Source of the DNA: JAYZQT01 sp964412235 | GTDB lineage: Bacteria > Pseudomonadota > Alphaproteobacteria > MPNO01 > UBA830 | Direction: 5' to 3' | Assembly: GCA_964412235.1 (NCBI GenBank) | Contig: CAYPNT010000035.1 | Location: 1 to 25,863, forward strand | DNA: 25,863 bases | Shown here: piece after piece, positions 14,594 to 20,999 of the stretch | Layout of the letters: the number at the start of each line of letters is the position of its first letter | How positions within the stretch are numbered: the first letter of the stretch is position 1 | Notes under the pieces: model-generated | What the model was told of the DNA's origin: nothing | Database searches by the model: none | What the model saw: only the letters and a program-made list of their open reading frames with translations | Position numbers and translations under genes: made by a program

Positions 14594-15709
14594 CCGTTCT
14601 ACCCAATGTTCTTTTCGATCAGCTTTTCTGGTGACCAGGCTCGGTATCAATACTGAACCTTGCATGATCATTCGAGCAGTGCGGGCAATGCCCACCGTAT
14701 TAATTCTTTCAGCGCTCGACCCTGCGTTTAGAGTAAGAGTGAGTTGAAGTTTTCCGGCAGGGTGTTCAATTGAAAATATAGGGCAAGGACTAATTTCCAA
14801 CGGCTTTGCACAACCATAAACAACCGTACCGGGCGTCTGACAAGCGTGCACGAGTGCAATACCCCCGGTAATTGCATGGGTCTCATGCGCCTTATCCGGA
14901 ACAAAATACCGCGATGTTATATTTCCATCACCCTTTGGTGGGGCTGCTATTATAATTTTTGGAACGACCTTGTTTGATACATCGCCCAACCCCATTCGCA
15001 CACCTGCTTCCCGTCTCATGGCTTCGATACGTGCTAGAAATGTAGTATCCTCTGAAAGTTCCTGAGCCGTTTCACAGGCTGTTTTTCCGATGTCGGGCGC
15101 TCGCAGGACCATTACTGGCATTGCAGCATCAATCAGCGTGGTTTCTACCCCCTGTATTACCTCTGACTGTTTTCCACTAGGAAATAACGTACCTGTATGC
15201 GACCCAATCGTTTTCTTGAAGTTCAGGAGTATGGGCGAGCCGGTTCCAGGTACACCATCGATAGCGAGATCACCTTCAAATTCAACGCGGCCTTCAGGCG
15301 TTGGGACCACAGATTCAACCAACCCGTTAGTATTAACCTGATAAATTTGGACACTGGTTTTGCCGTGCTCAGGCGTCACCATACCCGTTTCAATAGCAAA
15401 CGGACCGACACCTGCCAGCATGTTTCCACAAGTCGGTCCATAATCAACTTTAGATTCTGTGACAGATACCTGCGCAAAAAAGTAGTCAACGTCGCAATCC
15501 CTTCGTTTGGATTCGGAAATTATGCATACCTTACTTGTGACGGACGTTGTCCCGCCAACACCATTTATTTGGCGTGGATCAGGAGACCCAAATGCCGATA
15601 GGAAAATATGATCCCAAAGTGACCTATCACTGGGCAAGTCGGATTCCTTAAAGTATAAGCCCCGTGACGTTCCACCACGCATAAAAGTAGCTGGTATGCT
15701 AGTTTGCAT
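14588..15709 (-). CDS. PrpF/GalD-type isomerase (aconitate or 4-oxalomesaconate tautomerase family)
   Basis: A 373-aa protein of the PrpF family (diaminopimelate-epimerase fold, two pseudo-symmetric halves). Relatives isomerise 2-methyl-trans-aconitate (PrpF, methylcitrate cycle) or tautomerise 4-oxalomesaconate (GalD, gallate breakdown). The N-terminus FMRGGTSRGLYF (9-20) and GVGGTTSVTSKV (50-61) are signatures. Lys60 and Cys94 (GPTCGNMLAGVGPFAIE) have the same 34-residue spacing as the Lys and Cys proposed as catalytic in PrpF. No acnD or prpC is in view, so a methylcitrate role is not supported; partnership with the divergent TcuA-like dehydrogenase fits unsaturated tricarboxylates or ring-cleavage products better. 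The N-terminus at 15709 is typical, though the ribosome binding site is weak. Confidence 0.85.
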   Translation of the reverse strand: MQTSIPATFMRGGTSRGLYFKESDLPSDRSLWDHIFLSAFGSPDPRQINGVGGTTSVTSKVCIISESKRRDCDVDYFFAQVSVTESKVDYGPTCGNMLAGVGPFAIETGMVTPEHGKTSVQIYQVNTNGLVESVVPTPEGRVEFEGDLAIDGVPGTGSPILLNFKKTIGSHTGTLFPSGKQSEVIQGVETTLIDAAMPVMVLRAPDIGKTACETAQELSEDTTFLARIEAMRREAGVRMGLGDVSNKVVPKIIIAAPPKGDGNITSRYFVPDKAHETHAITGGIALVHACQTPGTVVYGCAKPLEISPCPIFSIEHPAGKLQLTLTLNAGSSAERINTVGIARTARMIMQGSVLIPSLVTRKADRKEHWVERK

Positions 15710-15718
15710 CGCTATTCG

Positions 15719-15740
15719 GTACCTTTTGATTCAAGGGTAC
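15719..15740. repeat. Inverted repeat in the divergent prpF-like/tcuA-like promoter region
   Basis: GTACC-TT (15719-15725) pairs with AA-G-GGTAC (15733-15740), one bulged base, about 7-nt loop. It lies immediately upstream of the PrpF-like start codon, inside the 136-bp divergent gap, and could be an operator or a leader hairpin. Confidence 0.35.
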
Positions 15741-15845
15741 ACATAACATTAACTTTAATTTGAGTCGCGCATCTATTACCTGTATCGCCAAGTGAATTGC
15801 AACCTGATAAATTCCGGCCAGCCTTAAACGGAATGGAACATTGAA

Positions 15846-17336
15846 ATGAGTGAAAAAACCTGGGACGTGATCGTTGTGGGGGGTGGTAACGCGGCTTTTT
15901 GTGCTGCTCTCGCTGCTCACGAGCATGGTGCTTCTGTAGTAATGCTAGAAGCGGCACCCTTAGATGAGGCCGGAGGGAACAGTGCCTTTACGGCCGGCGC
16001 CATGCGCGTAGTTTACAATGGCGTAGAAGATATTCTTAAACTAGTCCCGGATCTCTCGGATACAGAAATTGAAACTACCGATTTTGGTACATACACACAG
16101 GATGAATTTTTCGATGACATGGCTCGCGTTACGCAATATAGGGCCGATCCGGATCTGGTTGAGACACTTGTTACTCAAAGCTTAGATACCCTTATTTGGA
16201 TGAGAGAAAAGGGGGTGCGTTTCGTTCCAATATACGGCCGACAGGCATTCAAAATCGATGGAAAATTTAAGTTCTGGGGTGGATTGACTTTGGAGACGGT
16301 CGGCGGGGGTCCCGGCCTCATAGAGATGTGGACCGATATTGCTAAACGTGAGGAAATAGACATCCGCTATGAGACAAGGGCGCTTTCTCTCATCTCTGAC
16401 AACAACCGCGTTACCGGAGTAAAAGTGCGCGATAACGAAGGCGAGTACGATTTGACGGGCCGCACAGTGATATTGGCGTGTGGAGGCTTTCAAGCCAATA
16501 CTGAAATGCGCACCCGGTATTTAGGGCCAGGTTGGGACCTCGCCAAAGTTCGCGGAACACGTTTTAATACTGGCGAGGGAATTCGTATGGCTCTCGATAT
16601 TGGCGCCAGCCCAAATGGAAATTGGTCCGGTTGTCACGCTGTCGGCTGGGAAATGAATGCTCCAGAATTTGGAGATCTCGCAGTAGGTGATCAATTCCAG
16701 AAACATTCGTACCCTTTTGCTATAATGGTAAATGCTACGGGCAAACGCTTTGTTGATGAGGGGGCCGATTTCCGTAACTATACTTATGCAAAATACGGTA
16801 GGGTAATCCTTGAACAGCCTGGCCAGTTTGCATGGCAAATTTTTGATCAAAAAACGAAACATCTTCAGCGTGATGAGTACAATATTCGTCAGATCACTAA
16901 GGTAACCGCAAACACTATTGAAGAACTTGCCAGAAAACTGGATGGTGTTAACGAAGATGCATTTATCGAGGAAATAAAAGCATATAATTCAGCGGTTCGT
17001 AACGACATAGGTTTCAACCCAAATATTAAAGACGGAAAATCCACCGATGGCCTCGCCATAAATAAAACAAACTGGGCAAACACAATAGACGAGCCACCGT
17101 ATGAGGGTTATGCCGTCACCTGCGGTGTGACATTCACATTTGGTGGATTACGAATAAACAATGAGGGCGAAGTACTAAATCGCGATATGAAGCCAATTCG
17201 CGGGCTTTTTGCCGCGGGGGAACTCGTTGGTGGCATCTTTTATTTTAATTATCCGGGAGGGTCTGGGTTAACGTCTGGCGCGGTATTCGGCAAACAAGCG
17301 GGAGTTTCGGCGGGAAAACGAGCGTCTGGAAACTAG
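15846..17336 (+). CDS. TcuA-like FAD-dependent dehydrogenase (fumarate reductase flavoprotein family)
   Basis: A 496-aa flavoprotein of the fumarate reductase/succinate dehydrogenase flavoprotein superfamily (FAD_binding_2), closest in layout to tricarballylate dehydrogenase TcuA, which oxidises tricarballylate to cis-aconitate. The dinucleotide-binding motif DVIVVGGGNAAFCAALAAHE is at 7-26, with the acidic residue ending the second strand at VVMLEA. The capping domain runs to about 350. The C-terminal flavin segment is GLFAAGELVGGIFYFNYPGG (about 450-469), followed by SGLTSGAVFGK. No signal peptide, haem or flavocytochrome c domain is present, so it is cytosolic. The TcuB electron partner is not in the window. 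GGAA precedes the ATG. It is divergent from the PrpF-like isomerase gene. Other members of this superfamily act on 3-ketosteroids and urocanate, so the substrate is provisional. Confidence 0.8.
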   Translation: MSEKTWDVIVVGGGNAAFCAALAAHEHGASVVMLEAAPLDEAGGNSAFTAGAMRVVYNGVEDILKLVPDLSDTEIETTDFGTYTQDEFFDDMARVTQYRADPDLVETLVTQSLDTLIWMREKGVRFVPIYGRQAFKIDGKFKFWGGLTLETVGGGPGLIEMWTDIAKREEIDIRYETRALSLISDNNRVTGVKVRDNEGEYDLTGRTVILACGGFQANTEMRTRYLGPGWDLAKVRGTRFNTGEGIRMALDIGASPNGNWSGCHAVGWEMNAPEFGDLAVGDQFQKHSYPFAIMVNATGKRFVDEGADFRNYTYAKYGRVILEQPGQFAWQIFDQKTKHLQRDEYNIRQITKVTANTIEELARKLDGVNEDAFIEEIKAYNSAVRNDIGFNPNIKDGKSTDGLAINKTNWANTIDEPPYEGYAVTCGVTFTFGGLRINNEGEVLNRDMKPIRGLFAAGELVGGIFYFNYPGGSGLTSGAVFGKQAGVSAGKRASGN

Positions 17337-17368
17337 TGCACACTCTCGCATGGTTTCGTCTATGCCAC

Positions 17369-17404
17369 TTAGCAGAACAAAGTTTTAATACTATTATAGT
17401 GCTA
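17369..17404 (+). promoter_or_regulatory. Candidate leaderless promoter of the acyl-CoA synthetase gene
   Basis: TTAGCA (17369-17374), a 17-bp spacer, and TATTAT (17392-17397). The next position expected for transcription start, about 7 nt on, coincides with the A of the start codon at 17404. No Shine-Dalgarno sequence precedes the ATG, as expected for a leaderless mRNA. Confidence 0.45.
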
Positions 17405-18885
17405 TGAATCTTGCGCAGGCACTTGACCTAAACGCAGCACGTAGGCCCCAAAAGCCCGCGATTGTGACTCCTTCACAAACTATCACTCAATCAGAGTTTA
17501 GAGACATGGTGTGCCGATACGCCGGCCAGTTTTTAAATATGGGAATTTCAAAGGGAGATATTGTCGGAATCAACCTCGGTGATACAGCGGAACACCTTAG
17601 TACGCTCTATGCTTTGGCACGTATTGGCGCCATCGCATTGCCAATGGACTGGCGTTGGACAATTTCGGAAAAAACCAGACTAGCGGAATTCTTTAAACCC
17701 AGTTTGATAATATCTGAACTACACGATGAATTTTCTGAGGTCAGCTCAACCTGGACCTCCGCGGTGAACGATACAGAATGGCAAAACAGTATCAACTCAC
17801 TAGATCCAGAAACAGCCTCCATCGTAGGGGGTGACCCACCTTTTCTACTAGCGTTATCATCAGGCACCACAGGAATACCCAAGGGACCCTTGATTACCCA
17901 AGAACAGTTTTTTTCCCGATTTATGATCTATTTTGTGACACTCGGATTTAACGAGCGCACCCGCTACCTTTGTGCCACGCCCCTTTATTTTGGGGGAAGT
18001 CGTGGCTACTCAATGTGCTCACTTTATGCGGGAGGAACGGTTTTGTTGTTTCCGCCCCCATACAATATGAGCGACCTCCTCTCTTTCGCGCACAAATACG
18101 ATGCCACCAAGATGTTCCTAGTCCCAACTCTGCTGAGACGGTTGATGGAGATTGAGCCCTTATCTGATGACAAATGCCTCATGCCCGACCTGGATTTATT
18201 ATTTTCAACGGGCGCCATTCTGCACTTAGAAGAGCGTGAAAAACTCATGCGCCATATTAGCCCCTATTACCTTAATTTCTATGGCTCAACAGACGGTGGT
18301 GGGGCAACGGCATTATTTTGGTCTGACCCGCCTGAGGCAGCCGGATCAGTAGGACGGCCAGTATTTGGTGCAGAGGTGCAGATCGTTGATGACAATAACC
18401 ATATCTTACCATCGCCAGAAATCGGTCAAATTCGATACAAACACCCCGGCACCGCAACAGGTTATTATAATGATCAAAAAGCCACTCAAGATACCTTCCG
18501 GGATGGTTGGTATTACCCTGGTGATATTGGCTGGCTTGATAATCAAGGCTTTTTATATTTGGCTGGTCGGGCCAAAGACATGATTATCCGTGGCGGTATT
18601 AATATCTATCCCGCAGAAATCGAACACGTCCTTAGTCAACATACACATGTTTTCGAAGTTGCCGTTGTCGCTTGGCCCTCTCGTGAATTCGGAGAGGAAA
18701 TCGCGGCCTTTGTTATTACTGACGATAAGGGAACGGAACCTAAAGAACTTATGGGCTGGTGCAACGAAAACCTTGCGCGTTATAAAGTTCCGCGACAGAT
18801 CTTTATAATAGACGAATTACCCAAAAGTGGTGTCGGAAAAATTTTGAAGAACAAATTAATTGACCGTTTAGTGCCTATTAAATAA
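17404..18885 (+). CDS. Class I adenylate-forming acyl-CoA synthetase (AMP-dependent ligase)
   Basis: A 493-aa enzyme of the ANL superfamily that activates a carboxylic acid through an acyl-adenylate to an acyl-CoA thioester. The P-loop ALSSGTTGIPKG is at 150-161, the A5 motif is FYGSTDGGG (about 294-302), and the hinge region GDIGWLDNQGFLYLAGRAKD is followed by MIIRGGINIYPAEIE (A7-A8). The C-terminal catalytic lysine lies in LPKSGVGKILKNKL. All core motifs are intact. It is shorter than acetyl-CoA synthetase and resembles the medium-chain/aromatic acid ligases. It is 67 bp after the TcuA-like gene on the same strand, with a candidate promoter of its own. It probably activates an acid used or made by its neighbours; the substrate is not readable. 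Confidence 0.88.
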   Translation: MNLAQALDLNAARRPQKPAIVTPSQTITQSEFRDMVCRYAGQFLNMGISKGDIVGINLGDTAEHLSTLYALARIGAIALPMDWRWTISEKTRLAEFFKPSLIISELHDEFSEVSSTWTSAVNDTEWQNSINSLDPETASIVGGDPPFLLALSSGTTGIPKGPLITQEQFFSRFMIYFVTLGFNERTRYLCATPLYFGGSRGYSMCSLYAGGTVLLFPPPYNMSDLLSFAHKYDATKMFLVPTLLRRLMEIEPLSDDKCLMPDLDLLFSTGAILHLEEREKLMRHISPYYLNFYGSTDGGGATALFWSDPPEAAGSVGRPVFGAEVQIVDDNNHILPSPEIGQIRYKHPGTATGYYNDQKATQDTFRDGWYYPGDIGWLDNQGFLYLAGRAKDMIIRGGINIYPAEIEHVLSQHTHVFEVAVVAWPSREFGEEIAAFVITDDKGTEPKELMGWCNENLARYKVPRQIFIIDELPKSGVGKILKNKLIDRLVPIK

Positions 18886-19210
18886 ACGGCCATCTTTAAA
18901 GCCGCATAAGGTCCTCCTCGACAACCGACGCAAACGTCCCACCTCACTCACAACCCTTTGATACCCGCTTATAAAAATATTCGGTTCCTTACATTGCTCT
19001 AACAACTCGGACCTATTTTGCATCCTTTATAAACGGAACTACTTTAATCTGGGCAGATAACTGATCCCGTCCCCTGAGACATGACACGTGTGGTTTCGTA
19101 TTCCCTTATCTGAAAATTGGGTGCCATCCTTGGGTTACATTTCAAATATTGCAGAAGCTCTAGTCAATAAAATAGGCATTTCTACACATGTTGCTTATAT
19201 TTCAGTTTTT
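18886..19210. other. 325-bp non-coding stretch between convergent genes
   Basis: AT-rich spacer between the acyl-CoA synthetase (+) and the methyltransferase (-). I see no supported gene, tRNA or strong terminator; only a 4-bp stem (CGGC/GCCG) just after the synthetase stop. A frame from 19088 to 19312 exists but runs antisense into the methyltransferase gene and resembles nothing known. Confidence 0.5.
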
Positions 19211-19933
19211 CTAGCCTTCGGCCGACAGAGTAAATGTATTGGCAAAGATCTCTTCACCATCGATTTTATATTCGTGAACTGCTCTGTTTGTGCTTATTAC
19301 TCTCAAACTTAAAAGTTTGGCAAGTGTCATTATATAATTTGCGTTGTGGGAAAACCAACCTTCTGAATTTACCACATAGTTTTCAGGACCGGGATAATCA
19401 AAAAGTGTGAAAATGACCTTTCCACCATCTTCAAGACACATTCTCAACCCTTTAAAGACTTCTTTCAAAGGCCCAAAATGGATTAGGACCGCTGCACAGA
19501 CTGTTAAATCGAATCTTTTGGTTGTCGTTGAAAGATAGGAAAGAAGATTTTCCGTAGCTAATTCATCATAAAATTCTTTTTCCTTCGCTTTTCGTATCAT
19601 CTCCTCAGAAATGTCAATTCCTATTAACGAGCGAGAGTAGGCTCGTAAAAATTTCCCCATATTCCCGGTTCCACAACCCAAATCCAATATCTGAAGATCA
19701 CCCTTTGGTTGGAATAAAGACCCAATAGCTTCTTCTATCATCCGATGGCCGTTATATTTTTTCGATGGCCGATCCCAGCGATCGATATTTTGCCGATAGT
19801 AATGTTGCATATAAGAAATTGGCGTATGCTCTGGTGTTTGGCCCTCTCCGATGTGTGCGAGGAGAAGCCGCGCACCAAACTTTTCGTCGCCGGGATCCAA
19901 CTCTAGAATTTCGTACAAATGCTTTTTTTGCAT
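19211..19933 (-). CDS. Class I SAM-dependent methyltransferase, C-terminal part of a split TPR-methyltransferase
   Basis: The 240-aa frame holds a complete Rossmann methyltransferase domain: motif I ILDLGCGTGNMGKF (82-95), the acidic end of strand 2 in LIGIDISEEMI, motif IV-like FDLTVCAAVLIHFG, and a hydrophobic strand GGKVIFTLFD. Residues 5-30 (HLYEILELDPGDEKFGARLL) are not the start of a methyltransferase but the end of a TPR repeat plus the usual linker of TPR-methyltransferase fusion proteins. Removing one A from the A7 run (19923-19929) joins this frame to the TPR frame as DAKKHLYEILELDPGD. So the gene is either a pseudogene half, a sequencing error, or expressed by slippage or reinitiation at the ATG 19933. 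The methyl acceptor is unknown. Confidence 0.8.
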   Translation of the reverse strand: MQKKHLYEILELDPGDEKFGARLLLAHIGEGQTPEHTPISYMQHYYRQNIDRWDRPSKKYNGHRMIEEAIGSLFQPKGDLQILDLGCGTGNMGKFLRAYSRSLIGIDISEEMIRKAKEKEFYDELATENLLSYLSTTTKRFDLTVCAAVLIHFGPLKEVFKGLRMCLEDGGKVIFTLFDYPGPENYVVNSEGWFSHNANYIMTLAKLLSLRVISTNRAVHEYKIDGEEIFANTFTLSAEG

Positions 19934-20723
19934 CTTCTAATTTTCCCCACCCGAGCAATAGCCGGCCTTTTGCATTATACACATCGACATAGTCCGGCCG
20001 ATGTTTCAACGCCGTTTCATAACATTTAAGCGCACTCTGAGACTGTTGTAGCCGGGTGTATGTATTACCAAGTTGGTAATGAGCCTCCACAAACGTGTCA
20101 TTTAATTTAATCAATCTTTCTAAGATATCCCGCGATTCTTCAAGCTGTCCAATTTCCCTATAGGCCAACCCAAGGTTGAGATGAGCCTCTTGAAAACCAG
20201 GGTCTATCCCAAGCGCTTTCTTGTAATTTGTTAATGCTCCCTCAAAATCGCCCAGGTCCCTCTGGGCCGTCCCCAGGTTATTTAAGGCCCTACTATCTTC
20301 AGGTTTAGCGGCGATATTTTTCTCATAAACTGTAATTGCTTCTGCGAGCCGTCCAGACTCTTGCAGCGCCACACCTAAATTTCCCAGTGTTTCTATATTT
20401 CCCGGATTGATTTTCAGCGCCGATTCATAGTTGGAAATTGCCAATTGATATTCTTTTAATTGAAAATAGGAATTACCCTTGTTGTAGTAGGCTTCAGAAT
20501 TTTCAGGCTTTAAAGCGATGGCATCATTATATACGCCGATGGCGCGCCTATATTCACTCAGATCGTGAAGAGTAAGACCAAGATTATTATGTATCTCGGC
20601 GACCTCCGCATTTAATTTCATAGCGCGGCGAAAACACTTGAGTGCTTCCTTAAAACGTCCGGATGCGCGATATGCCAAACCTAGATTACTGATTGCTTCG
20701 ACGTAGGTCGGCGCTATCTGCAC
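19752..20723 (-). CDS. TPR-repeat protein, N-terminal part of a split, 5'-truncated TPR-methyltransferase
   Basis: The true TPR portion is about 20723-19930; the last roughly 60 residues of this open frame (after DAKKAF) are out-of-frame readthrough and look random and basic. Eight 34-residue TPR units follow one another with no gaps, beginning YVEAISNLGLAYRASGRFKE and ending in YVDVYNAKGRLLLGWGKLED. TPR arrays bind proteins; fused to a methyltransferase they probably select its target. The start shown is GTG 20723, but homology continues upstream without any start codon: in-frame ILNQRRILAAIKHIARAVQI is the second half of an earlier repeat, and a TAG closes the frame at 20790-20792. So the 5' end appears lost near tRNA-Leu. 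Divided from its methyltransferase by a one-base shift. Confidence 0.75.
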   Translation of the reverse strand: MQIAPTYVEAISNLGLAYRASGRFKEALKCFRRAMKLNAEVAEIHNNLGLTLHDLSEYRRAIGVYNDAIALKPENSEAYYNKGNSYFQLKEYQLAISNYESALKINPGNIETLGNLGVALQESGRLAEAITVYEKNIAAKPEDSRALNNLGTAQRDLGDFEGALTNYKKALGIDPGFQEAHLNLGLAYREIGQLEESRDILERLIKLNDTFVEAHYQLGNTYTRLQQSQSALKCYETALKHRPDYVDVYNAKGRLLLGWGKLEDAKKAFVRNSRVGSRRRKVWCAASPRTHRRGPNTRAYANFLYATLLSAKYRSLGSAIEKI

Positions 20724-20844
20724 TGCACGAGCGATGTGTTTAATTGCCGCTAGGATTCGGCGTTGGTTTAATATCGTAGAGAACAGGTGCTACGATTGGT
20801 ACATTTAATCAATGCCAGAGTGCTTCTTGATACTTTCTTGGTGA

Positions 20845-20929
20845 TGGTGCGGGCGGCCGGACTTGAACCGGCAAGGCCTGAGCCGAGGGATTTTAAGTCC
20901 CTTGTGTTTACCAATTTCACCACGCCCGC
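20845..20929 (-). tRNA. tRNA-Leu (anticodon TAA)
   Basis: Read on the minus strand, the acceptor stem GCGGGCG/CGCCCGC is perfect. The anticodon stem AGGGA/TCCCT encloses the loop CTTAAAA, giving anticodon TAA (20893-20895), and the T-arm has GCCGG/CCGGC with TTCAAGT. A long variable arm of about 14 nt fits class II tRNA-Leu. The discriminator is A, and the CCA end is genome-encoded (20845-20847). Confidence 0.95.
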
Positions 20930-20953
20930 TCTCGTGCGACAATAAGCACGAGA
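20930..20953. repeat. Perfect 8-bp inverted repeat abutting the tRNA-Leu 5' end
   Basis: TCTCGTGC (20930-20937) pairs with GCACGAGA (20946-20953), 8-nt loop. It directly touches the first base of the tRNA on the minus strand and lies in the leader of the HpaB-like gene on the plus strand. No T-tract follows on the plus strand. It could be a pre-tRNA leader hairpin or an operator. Confidence 0.55.
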
Positions 20954-20999
20954 ACACCCGAAAGAAAAGGGGTGCAAGAATATTTAAAAGGAGAAATTT

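Noticed and set aside
14588..15709. Methylcitrate-cycle prpF assignment
   Set aside because: No prpB, prpC, prpD or acnD nearby; only the family, not the pathway, is supported.
19088..19312. Possible 74-aa plus-strand gene
   Set aside because: No ribosome binding site, no recognisable family, and half of it is antisense to the methyltransferase gene.
19923..19929. dnaX-like programmed -1 frameshift at the A7 run
   Set aside because: A -1 shift leads to the third frame; the methyltransferase lies in the +1 frame, and no stimulatory stem or upstream Shine-Dalgarno is evident.
20768..20977. 69-aa minus-strand reading frame across the tRNA
   Set aside because: It translates tRNA-Leu itself, a well-known spurious frame.
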